Source: Fibrobacter sp. (GTDB lineage Bacteria > Fibrobacterota > Fibrobacteria > Fibrobacterales > Fibrobacteraceae). From it: a DNA stretch of 64,000 bases. Position numbers and translations under genes: made by a program. Under the pieces are notes generated by a model that was given only the letters and a program-made list of their open reading frames with translations, ran no database searches and had not been told where the DNA came from. The stretch spans positions 1 to 64,000 of the forward strand of contig JAGCGO010000068.1 in NCBI GenBank assembly GCA_017649565.1. Direction: 5' to 3'. This document shows positions 42,711-50,822 of the stretch, piece after piece; the stretch's first letter is position 1; every line of letters begins with the position of its first letter.

Positions 42711-43585
42711 TGAAGGCACTTATTACGGGAGGCGCAGGCGTCGTAGGGAAGGCGCTTTGCAGGGAACTGGAGACGCGTGGTGTGTGTGTGCGCGTCCTGG
42801 CACTCCCTGGCGATACATTGGCTAGTTCGCGTATCCCTTCGGGCGTGGAATTGGTTTACGGCGACGTGACTGATTTCGAGTCCATCCGCGCCGCGTTCGA
42901 CGGTGTCGACGTGGTGTTCCACTTGGCCGCGGCCCTTCTTTCTACGGTTCCCGGCGAATTCGAGCGGGTCAATGCGCAGGGGACGCGTAATGTCGTCTCG
43001 GCATGCCAGGATGCTGGTGTCCGGCGCCTGCTCTATGTTTCCAGCATCTCCGTCACTTATCCCATACTCACGCCTTATGGCGAAAGCAAGCTTGCCGGCG
43101 AAGATGCCGTGAAGGGTTCCGGGCTTGACTGGACCGTTGTCCGCCCGACGCTGGTGATTGGAGATGGCGGGGGAGTGGAATTCAACATGTACGCGCGGTA
43201 CGTATCGCGCTTCCCGCTGTATTTCCTGCCGGGAGGTGGGCTCGCGCGTAAACGTCCGGTCCGTAGCGTCGACCTGGTTCAGGGTATTGCTGTTGCGGGA
43301 CTGAGCGAGTCTGCCATCGGTAAAACGTATGCCCTGGCCGGTCCCACGGTCATGACTATGGCGCAGATTGCGAAGTCCGTACTGGATGCTCGCGGGCTTA
43401 AGCGCCTGATGATTCCGCTGCCCTGGTCTATCTGCCGCCGCCTGGCTGTTTTGAAGGCGTGGATCGGTGGCCGGAAGGTTTCTGCCGAACAGGCCCTGGC
43501 CGGATTCCTCTACGATGCCGCACCCTCTATCGAAAGTGCCGAAAAAGACCTCGGATATCACCCAAAATCGCCTTTTGAGCCCTAA
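42707..43585 (+). CDS. NAD-dependent epimerase/dehydratase (extended SDR)
   Basis: A 292-residue Rossmann-fold oxidoreductase. It has the dinucleotide motif TGGAGVVG (about 8-15), an acidic GDVTD, HLAAALLS, and catalytic Ser with YGESK (Tyr and Lys about 125-129), all as in nucleotide-sugar or sterol-type extended SDRs. Substrate unknown. ATG 42707 overlaps the DnaA-like TGA by 4 bp, so translation is probably coupled, an unusual pairing. A strong palindromic terminator follows. Confidence 0.8.
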   Translation: MMKALITGGAGVVGKALCRELETRGVCVRVLALPGDTLASSRIPSGVELVYGDVTDFESIRAAFDGVDVVFHLAAALLSTVPGEFERVNAQGTRNVVSACQDAGVRRLLYVSSISVTYPILTPYGESKLAGEDAVKGSGLDWTVVRPTLVIGDGGGVEFNMYARYVSRFPLYFLPGGGLARKRPVRSVDLVQGIAVAGLSESAIGKTYALAGPTVMTMAQIAKSVLDARGLKRLMIPLPWSICRRLAVLKAWIGGRKVSAEQALAGFLYDAAPSIESAEKDLGYHPKSPFEP

Positions 43586-43596
43586 AACGGCACTTT

Positions 43597-43629
43597 TCAC
43601 GAAAAAAATTTTTTTCGTGAGTCGTTTTT
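43597..43629 (+). terminator. Palindromic terminator
   Basis: Perfect 24-base palindrome TCACG-A7-T7-CGTGA (43597-43620) then GTCGTTTTTG. It could act on both strands; the A/T core is unusually long. Confidence 0.65.
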
Positions 43630-43671
43630 GTGTATATTCTTAGTGTAGAATTATAACACAGGCATTGTACT

Positions 43672-44841
43672 ATGAAATTGCATTATCTTTTGGCCGGATG
43701 TGTGGCCGCAACACTCGCTTTTACGGGCTGTAGTTCCGATTCCAGTTCCGATGGCGGAATCGATCGCGAAGACGTTATGTCCTCCAGTTCTTCGGAACTG
43801 TCCTCCTCTTCCAAGAAGGTTTCCTCTTCTTCGGCCAAGAAGGATACGACTGACGGCATCCGCGCTGCAACTCTTGAAGATCTGTCCCGCAACATGGTGC
43901 TCGACATCGATGGGCACCAGGTTCACATGGCTACCGGTTCCAAGCAGGGACTTTTCTCGTTCTGGATCCTCCGCGGTTCGGAAAAGGGCCAGGCCGATAC
44001 GGGCGAGGTCGTCGTGAAGAGCGACTTCGAGGACGGTGTCGTCAAATTTGACGATGACCATGCAACCCCGTCTGTCATCAACACGCTTGACGAGAAGTAT
44101 TTCCTTTACAAGATGGCCGAAAAGATGTCCATCGCCTTCACCGTGGATTCTGCGGGAACTCTGATGTATTCTGTGGACAAGGGCAAGGCCAAGGAAGTTC
44201 AGTTGGAACAGTTCCCGGCGACTCAGGCAAAGATTGGAAATTACGACGATATGGTGGGCAAAAAGCTCACCTGCAAGGCCGGCGATACGACCAATGTCTA
44301 CAAGTTCTTCGAGGGACGCTATGTCATGGAAAGTACGGTGGGCAAGAAGAATATCCTGATGGTGGGTGGCTACGCCGATATCCATCGCGCTACGTTGCTC
44401 CTTATGCCTGAATATTATTCCGATGGCGTGATGGCTCTGTACAAGTATTCCGTCTCTAACGAGTTCGATCTGGATTCGCTTGGCTGCACGAGCGAAAGCT
44501 TCAAGTTCAAAAAGGTCAAGGCGAAGGATCTTGCCGACAACTGGTACAGCTATGACAAGGATCTCAAGTTGGATTGGAACTTTGTCTTGTCCGAAGACGG
44601 GACCTACAAGCTTGAAGCTTTCAGCAACGCGAACGAACAGGGCAAGGGCGGACACTGGGATGTCTACGGCAACGTTCTCCTGATGAGGGGCGAGTCCTGT
44701 GTTGATCCGTCGGCTTGTGACTTGTTGGTCATGGGCACGATTGAAGACTTTGAAAAGGGTAAGGGATTTACCTACAAGCATTCGAGCGAAGAAGTTCCCC
44801 CGATGCCTACGGAATGGGTAATCCAGAAATACGAAGACTAA
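43672..44841 (+). CDS. Ser-rich-linker lipoprotein, unknown function
   Basis: A 389-residue lipoprotein: signal MKLHYLLAGCVAATLAFTGC (lipobox LAFTGC, Cys20), then a Ser/Lys/Glu tether (about 21-58) with repeated SSSS blocks, a tether type frequent in Fibrobacter surface proteins. The remainder looks like beta-rich lipocalin-like modules (DWNFVLSEDGTYKLEAFS, GKGGHWDVYGNVLLMRGESC) in which the W-D/S-Y-G pattern recurs. No catalytic motif is seen. A TATATTCT stretch lies about 35 bases upstream. Followed at 6 bases by the next gene, so probably an operon. Confidence 0.65.
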   Translation: MKLHYLLAGCVAATLAFTGCSSDSSSDGGIDREDVMSSSSSELSSSSKKVSSSSAKKDTTDGIRAATLEDLSRNMVLDIDGHQVHMATGSKQGLFSFWILRGSEKGQADTGEVVVKSDFEDGVVKFDDDHATPSVINTLDEKYFLYKMAEKMSIAFTVDSAGTLMYSVDKGKAKEVQLEQFPATQAKIGNYDDMVGKKLTCKAGDTTNVYKFFEGRYVMESTVGKKNILMVGGYADIHRATLLLMPEYYSDGVMALYKYSVSNEFDLDSLGCTSESFKFKKVKAKDLADNWYSYDKDLKLDWNFVLSEDGTYKLEAFSNANEQGKGGHWDVYGNVLLMRGESCVDPSACDLLVMGTIEDFEKGKGFTYKHSSEEVPPMPTEWVIQKYED

Positions 44842-44847
44842 CATTTT

Positions 44848-45267
44848 ATGGAAAGAGTTGCTGGCATTTTAAAGACACTTGTTTTTTTAAGTCTATTTAT
44901 TTCCTCCGTTGCCTTTGCGCAGGAGGCTGCTGCCCCTTCTGACGGCATGGTTCCCGCTGCGGATGTCGCCGCCGAGCTGAGCGTCCGTGACAGCGTCATG
45001 GCGGCTCGCGAGAACGCCTGCAAGGTCGAGACGGATTCCTTGCGTACGGCTGTCGAGTCCGAGCAGGCCAAGAGTGCCAACTGGGAACAGAGCTATAACA
45101 CGGTAAAGCAGGACAATTCGGTTTGCCAGCAGGCGCTGCGCGTCGCGATTGATTCCAGGACGAACAAGGATGGTTCCGTGAAGAAAGAGGCCGCCATGAT
45201 GTCGGCGTCTTCTTTCCTGGGTGGTGTTTTAATGGGGATGCTTCTGTTTTGGCTGATTCTCGATTAA
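44848..45267 (+). CDS. Small periplasmic coiled-coil protein with C-terminal membrane helix
   Basis: A 139-residue protein with an N-terminal signal or anchor segment (about 8-24, ending VAFA), an Ala/Glu/Ser/Gln helical region with two Cys (about 40-105) and a C-terminal hydrophobic helix (SSFLGGVLMGMLLFWLILD). It lies between a lipoprotein and a secreted beta-propeller, all co-directional with gaps of 6 and 21 bases. It may hold or assemble neighbouring envelope proteins. No family recognised. Confidence 0.6.
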   Translation: MERVAGILKTLVFLSLFISSVAFAQEAAAPSDGMVPAADVAAELSVRDSVMAARENACKVETDSLRTAVESEQAKSANWEQSYNTVKQDNSVCQQALRVAIDSRTNKDGSVKKEAAMMSASSFLGGVLMGMLLFWLILD

Positions 45268-45288
45268 CAAAAAAGGAATGAGGTTGGT

Positions 45289-46824
45289 ATGAGAAAAATC
45301 GGCATTGCCTTGACTGCGGCACTCGCTGTCGGCATTTCCTTTGCTGCGGAATCGGGACCGTCTCCGGTGTTCCAGATGGGTAAACTGCTGGCTCCGCTCG
45401 GCTCTGTTTCCATGAAGACCGCGGAAATCGCGGCCTATATGCCCGATTTGAAAAAGTTGTTCGTGGTGGGTGACGAACCCATCATGGAAGTGGTCTCGCT
45501 TGACAAGCCCGATCAGCCCAAGGTCCTGGGCGCGATGAAGCTCATGGGCCGCGGCTCCAGCGTGAGCGTCTTCGGTGACTTTGTCGCCGTGAGCGAAATT
45601 TCCGACCCCGAGCAGGATCCCGGTTATGTCGAAATCTTCCAGATCGTCGAGGACGTACCCAGGAAGGTCGGTTCGTACAAGGTCTGTGCCCAGCCGGACA
45701 TGCTTACCTACACTCCCAACGGCAAGAACATCCTTGTCGCGTGCGAAGGTTCTCCGAACAAGGACATGAGCGTGGACCCGGAAGGTGCCATTGCCATTCT
45801 GACCCCGGGACGCCTCAACAAGAAAGACTCCCTGCCGGTCAAGGTCAGCATTGTCAACTTCAAGAAACTCAAGGACAGCGACTTGATGGATGATGGCGTG
45901 CGCACGATTGGAACCAATCCCTATGCGCAGACACTCGAACCGGAGTACATCACGGTTTCCAAGGATTCCAAGACGGCATGGGTTAGCCTGCAGGAAAACA
46001 ACGCCATCGCGAAAATCAACATTCCCGCAAAGAAGGTCGTCGGCGTGTTCCCGCTAGGGACTGTGGACCATTCGAAGCCGGGATTCGGTGCGGACGTGCG
46101 CAAGAACGGAAGCATCGGGATCGAGAACGTGCCTGTGCACGGGTTGCGCCAGCCGGACGGCATCAGCTATTTCGAGGCGGACGGAAAGCAGTATATCATC
46201 ACGGCCAACGAGGGCGCCGAAAGTGATGACTTTAAGGCTTGGACCGACGTGACGAACGCGTTGTCGATGTTTGAACGGGGCCGCCTTGACGAAGATAAGT
46301 TTAATGGCGAGGCTCTCAGCGCGCTCAAGACTTTGAAAATCAGCAGCACCGATTTCTGTGCCGAAGGACAGAGAAAGTGCCCCTACGTTTACAGCTTCGG
46401 CACTCGCTCCATCAGCATTTTCGATGCGAACAAGGGTGAACTTGTATGGGATTCCGGCGACAAGATCGAGCAGATGCTTGCTTCTGTTGCGCCAGAATAC
46501 TTTAACTGGAATTCCAAGAAAGATAAGGTCAAGATGGATGCCCGTAGCGACAACAAGGGTTGCGAACCTGAAAATGTCGTCGTGGGTATGATCGGAAGCC
46601 ATCGTCTTGCCTTTGTCGGCCTGGAAAGGATGAGCGGCGTCGTCGTGTTCAACATTACTAACCTCGACAACCCGAAGATTATCGACTACTACATGGACCC
46701 GAAAGACCGCGGTCCCGAAGGCCTGCTGTTCATCCCCGAGGAACAGAGCCCGGTTCCTGGCAAGGCCCTGCTTGTTGTAGGCTACGAATACAGCAAGACG
46801 CTGACGATTTATACTGTTAAATAA
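45289..46824 (+). CDS. Secreted choice-of-anchor I beta-propeller protein
   Basis: A 511-residue secreted protein with signal peptide (about 1-20). The body shows propeller strands with D-x-x-x-P and conserved segments of the choice-of-anchor I family: GLRQPDGISYFEADGKQYIITANEGAESDD, RSISIFDANKGELVWDSGD, ARSDNKGCEPENVVVG and DPKDRGPEGLLFIPEE. In this family the region is sometimes fused to phosphatases; here it stands alone. AAGGAATGAGG upstream is a good ribosome site. Its last 8 bp overlap the converging HrpB gene. Confidence 0.8.
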   Translation: MRKIGIALTAALAVGISFAAESGPSPVFQMGKLLAPLGSVSMKTAEIAAYMPDLKKLFVVGDEPIMEVVSLDKPDQPKVLGAMKLMGRGSSVSVFGDFVAVSEISDPEQDPGYVEIFQIVEDVPRKVGSYKVCAQPDMLTYTPNGKNILVACEGSPNKDMSVDPEGAIAILTPGRLNKKDSLPVKVSIVNFKKLKDSDLMDDGVRTIGTNPYAQTLEPEYITVSKDSKTAWVSLQENNAIAKINIPAKKVVGVFPLGTVDHSKPGFGADVRKNGSIGIENVPVHGLRQPDGISYFEADGKQYIITANEGAESDDFKAWTDVTNALSMFERGRLDEDKFNGEALSALKTLKISSTDFCAEGQRKCPYVYSFGTRSISIFDANKGELVWDSGDKIEQMLASVAPEYFNWNSKKDKVKMDARSDNKGCEPENVVVGMIGSHRLAFVGLERMSGVVVFNITNLDNPKIIDYYMDPKDRGPEGLLFIPEEQSPVPGKALLVVGYEYSKTLTIYTVK

Positions 46825-49399
46825 CGCTCTCGGGCCAGGGGTGCTTGGGGTAGCGGCCGCGCAGCTCCTTGCGCACTTCGGCGTAGGTGTTCTGCCAGAA
46901 TCCTGTTAAGTCCCATGTCTTTTGGATTGTACGGAAGTTCGGTGCGAGAATGTCGTACCGGACTTTTAATTTGCCGTCGGCAATCCTGTGTTCGCCGCGG
47001 AGCTGCATGAAGTCCTCGATGCGGGCCGATATTTCGACGAGGACGCCTTCGATACTTTGTACGGACTTTCCGCTGTCGTCGATGGCGACGGCCTGGTAGC
47101 TGTACCGCGCGCGCTTGCCGTTCGGGAGCACGTAATGGTCGGGGAAGGTCTTGGTGAGCCAGGCGAGCATGGACTTGCCGAAGTATTCCTCGACAATGTG
47201 ACGGAATCGGTCTTCGTTGATGTCGCGCAGCAGGAAAATCCCGCTCACGAATTCGTCGAAAATCAGTTCCATGTCCTCTTCGTTGAATTCGGACAGGCCG
47301 TATTCGGGATAGAGCTTCGCGGCGAGGCGCATCTTGATGAGCTGCGTCTGCATGGATTCGGTGAGGTAGCGACCGCTCCAGTTTTCCTTCTCGATCTTTT
47401 CGCGCCAGGCGTCGACAGTGAGTTCCTTGAGCGCGGCGAGGACCTTGGGCGAGGCTTCCTGCGGGATGATTTCCTTGCGGGAAAGTTCCGTCGTGGAACC
47501 GTCGGCATTTTCTGTTTCGCTGATTTCTACGCCGATGAATCGTTCCTGGCCACTGCGCCACAGGAGTTCGTGGCGAGTCTTTGCGGTGCTCCCGCCGAGC
47601 ATGTCCTGGGTGATGGGGGCGTACAGGTTGACCTTGAGTTCCGACTTGCTTCCGCCTCCGGTGCGTAGCATCGTGAGCGCGAGAATCGCGTAGGGCGGCT
47701 CTGCGACCTGCAGGCGGATGATATTCTGGTTGGCAAGCTTGTATGCGGAACCGCTCGGCGTCGCCAGCCTGTCGGGGAAGGCCTTGAGGAGACTTTGAGC
47801 GGTGAGCTGTGAGCTATGAGCCGGTAAGGCCCCTGAGCCCTGTCGAAGGGCCGAACCACTCTCGTCTAATCCATCCCTGTAATCTCTTAACTGCCTCAGC
47901 GTGAAGCTGACTTCGCGCGGGACGTTCACGGCCTTGTCGAGGGTGTCCTTCGCGAGCGTGAGGATGTCCTGCGATACCTTGGATTTTTGCAGTGCCTCGG
48001 TGCCGGAGTGTATCCATGCGAGTGCTGCAAGCAGAAGGTCGGGGAGGTCGGCCTTGCTCTGCGCGGAGGCGAGCAATAGCGCGAGCGGGATGCTCGAAAT
48101 AGGAGTGCGGATGGCCTTGAGCCCGAGTTCCGTGATGGCGCCGTCCTTGAGCATCCCGAACCCTTCGAGCAACTTTGTGGCGGTCTGGGCGCGCACTTCC
48201 GGAATCGCCGTCGGCAGCTCAATTCTCGTATCTTGTACCTCGAGCCTGGAACATCTCTCGTCTAAGCACTCCAGCGCCGCCTTCTGCAACAGCAGTTCCG
48301 ACGGTTCAATCTGCAGCACTTCGGGGACGATTCCCTTGGGCATTCGCTTTTCGGATTCCTCGCTCCACAGGCGGATGGCGCATCCGTTCTGCGTACGGCC
48401 GCTACGGCCGCTGCGCTGGATGGCGTTCTGCATCGAGATGGGCATGGTGCGCAGCACGTTCACCTTCTCGCTGTCGTCGTAGAGGCTTACGCGTTCGATG
48501 CCGCTGTCGACGACGCCCGATACGTTCGGGACGGTGATGGAGGTTTCTGCGATATTCGTGGTGAAGATGACGCGCGGACGTTCCGTCACTTCAAAGATGC
48601 GGCCCTGCGTTTCGCGGTCCTGGCCGCCGTAGAGCTCCAGGAATTCGGCGCAGTTGTTGCCCAATGCTTCGGAGGCGGCGCTGTGGCAGCGGGCGATTTC
48701 GGCCTTGCCCGGGAGGAAAACCAGCGTGGTCTGCCAGATGTTGTTGCGGTAGAGCGTCCGGAGAGCCCGCACCACTTCGGCGTCAATGCCTACGCCCGAA
48801 ACGAGCGAATTGCCCGTGGCGGGGGCCTGGTGGATAATTTGTACGGGGTAAAGCGGGTGGCCGAGGCTTAGGCACTTGACGCCGAGAACCGCTTCGAGTT
48901 CCTCGCGGTTCAGCGCCGCCGACATCACTGCAATCCTCGGGCCTCGATCCTCGAGCCTCTCTCGTCTCTCGTCTCTCGTCTCTCGTCTAAAGAACCCAAA
49001 CAGCAAGTCCATGTCGGCCTTGCGCTCGTGGTACTCATCGAACACGACCCAGTCGGCGTCCATCTTGCCGTGCAGCAGTTCCTGCAAGAAGTTGCCGTAC
49101 GTCTGGAAGAGAATGCGCGTGCCTTCGCTCTTGCAGCTTTCCTGCCTGAACTGGTAGCCGACCGTCTTGCCGCAGGGTTCCCCGTGGAGCTTCGCCGAAA
49201 ACTGAGCCAGCGCGAGGGCGGCGATGCGGCGGGGCTGCAGCACGACAACGCGGCCCTTGCAGTGCTTGCTTAAAAAGTAGGGGATGAACAGCGACTTGCC
49301 CGAACCCGTGGGCGCCTCGATAAGCAGGTTGCGGGACTGCCCGATAGCAGCCTCCAGCTTTCCTTCTTCTTCTGCTAGAGCTAAATCACTGTATTTCAT
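46817..49399 (-). CDS. hrpB: ATP-dependent RNA helicase HrpB (DEAH-type)
   Basis: A cytoplasmic helicase of 860 residues. Motif I APTGSGKS (about 29-36), Ia LQPRRIAALAL, II DEYHER (Tyr in place of Ala in DEAH), III SAA, V TNIAETSITV and VI QRSGRSGR are all present, and the HrpB-specific C-terminus (WSGRYLTESM ... KVRYDILAPNFRTIQKTWDL ... YPKHPWPE) is complete. Three in-frame tracts derive from heptad repeats: about 137-155 (RRETRDERRERLEDRGP), 377-392 and 508-535 (GSGALPAHSSQLTAQS). The enzyme core is intact, so it is probably functional. No strong ribosome site. Confidence 0.9.
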   Translation of the reverse strand: MKYSDLALAEEEGKLEAAIGQSRNLLIEAPTGSGKSLFIPYFLSKHCKGRVVVLQPRRIAALALAQFSAKLHGEPCGKTVGYQFRQESCKSEGTRILFQTYGNFLQELLHGKMDADWVVFDEYHERKADMDLLFGFFRRETRDERRERLEDRGPRIAVMSAALNREELEAVLGVKCLSLGHPLYPVQIIHQAPATGNSLVSGVGIDAEVVRALRTLYRNNIWQTTLVFLPGKAEIARCHSAASEALGNNCAEFLELYGGQDRETQGRIFEVTERPRVIFTTNIAETSITVPNVSGVVDSGIERVSLYDDSEKVNVLRTMPISMQNAIQRSGRSGRTQNGCAIRLWSEESEKRMPKGIVPEVLQIEPSELLLQKAALECLDERCSRLEVQDTRIELPTAIPEVRAQTATKLLEGFGMLKDGAITELGLKAIRTPISSIPLALLLASAQSKADLPDLLLAALAWIHSGTEALQKSKVSQDILTLAKDTLDKAVNVPREVSFTLRQLRDYRDGLDESGSALRQGSGALPAHSSQLTAQSLLKAFPDRLATPSGSAYKLANQNIIRLQVAEPPYAILALTMLRTGGGSKSELKVNLYAPITQDMLGGSTAKTRHELLWRSGQERFIGVEISETENADGSTTELSRKEIIPQEASPKVLAALKELTVDAWREKIEKENWSGRYLTESMQTQLIKMRLAAKLYPEYGLSEFNEEDMELIFDEFVSGIFLLRDINEDRFRHIVEEYFGKSMLAWLTKTFPDHYVLPNGKRARYSYQAVAIDDSGKSVQSIEGVLVEISARIEDFMQLRGEHRIADGKLKVRYDILAPNFRTIQKTWDLTGFWQNTYAEVRKELRGRYPKHPWPESVI
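47796..47876. repeat. In-frame repeat insert in hrpB (third)
   Basis: Four TGAGCNN heptads (47796-47823) are followed by a palindromic CCTGAGCCCTGTCGAAGGG segment like widespread REP sequences, then CTCGTCT. The reading frame stays open and encodes a Ser/Gln/Gly-rich loop. Confidence 0.7.
48225..48268. repeat. In-frame repeat insert in hrpB (second)
   Basis: CTCGTAT, CTTGTAC, CTCGAGC and CTGGAAC in 7-base register, then CTCTCGT and CTAAGCA after a two-base shift. Encodes part of residues 377-392 of HrpB. Confidence 0.6.
48936..48988. repeat. In-frame repeat insert in hrpB (first)
   Basis: CTCGGGC, CTCGATC, CTCGAGC, then four bases, then CTCGTCT four times: seven heptads. Read on the minus strand it gives an Arg/Glu/Asp-rich stretch between helicase motifs II and III. 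Confidence 0.8.
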
Positions 49400-49553
49400 T
49401 TTCTAGAGTCGGGGACGTTGCGGGTGTGTCCACGCTAGACGAGAGCACGGACCTGCGGTCCTACAGACGAGGGACGAGAGAAAAAGAATGGCGCTTCGCA
49501 TAAGTACGAAAAAGTTCTTTCGTCTATTAGCGCAGCGGTCTCTCGTCTAGTTC
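49400..49553. repeat. Spacer with GACGAGN / CTCGTCT units
   Basis: Several copies of the same heptad word occur in both orientations (near 49434, 49465-49480, 49519 and 49540-49560). A GGACCTGCGGTCC hairpin lies near 49448. The last units provide the TAG stop of the 49554 gene. Confidence 0.6.
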
Positions 49554-50018
49554 CTACCTCGGGTACTTCAGCTTTTCGCCGGTGGCGGCGTCCATGTAGG
49601 GCGGCTTGCCTTCGCGGAACTTCTGGTTGATGACGAGGTTCTCGATACGCCGGCGCAGACCCTGCTCCGTCTTGCAGAAGAAGTACACGACCTTGTTGGT
49701 GCCGGGCACGAGGAACATGGCGAGCTTGTACTTCTGGCGGACAGCGCGACGGAAGAACATCATGTCTTCTTTCTTGGGAATGACGAGGTTGCTGCCTTCC
49801 TTGGTTTCGCAAATCATGTCAGCGTCGGCGAGCAGGGCCTTGGACTTCTGCTTGAGGGCGGCGAAGTTCGGCTCGGTGTTCTTCTTGATGGTCTCGAGGC
49901 TGAACGCTCCGCCACCTTCCTTGAGGGCCTTGCGGACGCCGCGGAAAGCGAACACGGCAAGGACGATGACGACCAGTGCGATAAGATAGGGCCAGTAATT
50001 TGCGAGAAAGTCTAACAT
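49554..50018 (-). CDS. Small single-pass membrane protein, unknown
   Basis: A 154-residue protein with an N-terminal membrane helix (WPYLIALVVIVLAVFAF) and a basic/acidic cytoplasmic or periplasmic domain (KEDMMFFRRAVRQKYKLAMFLVPGTNKVVYFFCKTEQGLRRRIENL). No family recognised. ATG 50018 has GAGG at good spacing; the longer frame from 50030 does not. A TATATTTG box on the minus strand near 50061-50054 gives a leader of about 30 bases. The C-terminal stop is within a heptad repeat. Confidence 0.65.
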   Translation of the reverse strand: MLDFLANYWPYLIALVVIVLAVFAFRGVRKALKEGGGAFSLETIKKNTEPNFAALKQKSKALLADADMICETKEGSNLVIPKKEDMMFFRRAVRQKYKLAMFLVPGTNKVVYFFCKTEQGLRRRIENLVINQKFREGKPPYMDAATGEKLKYPR

Positions 50019-50081
50019 GACAAACCTCAAAAAAAGCTAACTTGCGACGCCGCAAATATAGAAATTTTTTATTTTGTGAAT

Positions 50082-50804
50082 ATGGCGCGTTTCAGATTTG
50101 TTCCGGTAATCCTAGTCCTTGCCCTGGCCTTTGCCTTTGCTTTTGCAAAGGATGTAAAGCCCTACGTGGACATCGACAAGATGCCTGATGCGCTTGCGTA
50201 TTACCCCCCTCCGCCTGAAACTACGTCGGTCCAGTTTGCCTACGATGTCGCGCAGTACAAGTGGGGCAAGTCCATGCGTGCCGATTCCGCGCGGGCGGCC
50301 CTGGCCGTAGCGCAGGCGGTAGAAAACGTTGAAGAAATGGCCAAGCTGTTCAGTGGCCCCTTCGGGATGGAAATTTCCTCGAAGAACACTCCTGCCATCA
50401 TGAATGTCCTGGAGCGTACGGTCAAGACGATCAGGACGGGCAAGTTCAAGAATCACTACATGCGCAGGCGTCCCTACGACCGCTTCAACGAACCGACCCT
50501 GATTCCCGAACACGAAGAGAAATTGCGGAAGAACGGTTCGTATCCTTCGGGACATACCACGCGTGCCTGGATCTTTGCGATGGTGCTCGTGGAAATCAAT
50601 CCGGATGCGGCGGATGCCTTGTTGAAGTACGCTTACGAATGGGGCCAGAGCCGTGTGATTGCCGGGTTTCACTGGCAGAGCGACGTGGATGCCTCGAAGG
50701 TGATTGTCTCGGCGGGTTTTGCGAGAATCCACGGCGAACCTGAATTTTTGGCGGACATGCAGAAGGCGAAGGCCGAGTTCAAGAAGCTGAAGGCGAAGAA
50801 ATAG
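50082..50804 (+). CDS. Class A non-specific acid phosphatase (PAP2 superfamily)
   Basis: A secreted phosphomonoesterase of about 240 residues with signal peptide (about 1-22). The three PAP2 motifs are complete: K-x6-R-P in KNHYMRRRPYDRF, the class A signature GSYPSGHTTRAW with catalytic His, and the nucleophile motif SR-x5-H-x3-D in SRVIAGFHWQSD. Expected to release phosphate from organic esters in the periplasm. ATG 50082 is assumed; GTG 50076 in frame is alternative. It shares a divergent spacer with the membrane protein at 49554-50018. No phosphate-box motif was identified. Confidence 0.88.
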   Translation: MARFRFVPVILVLALAFAFAFAKDVKPYVDIDKMPDALAYYPPPPETTSVQFAYDVAQYKWGKSMRADSARAALAVAQAVENVEEMAKLFSGPFGMEISSKNTPAIMNVLERTVKTIRTGKFKNHYMRRRPYDRFNEPTLIPEHEEKLRKNGSYPSGHTTRAWIFAMVLVEINPDAADALLKYAYEWGQSRVIAGFHWQSDVDASKVIVSAGFARIHGEPEFLADMQKAKAEFKKLKAKK

Positions 50805-50822
50805 AATAGACTGGTTTTGAAT

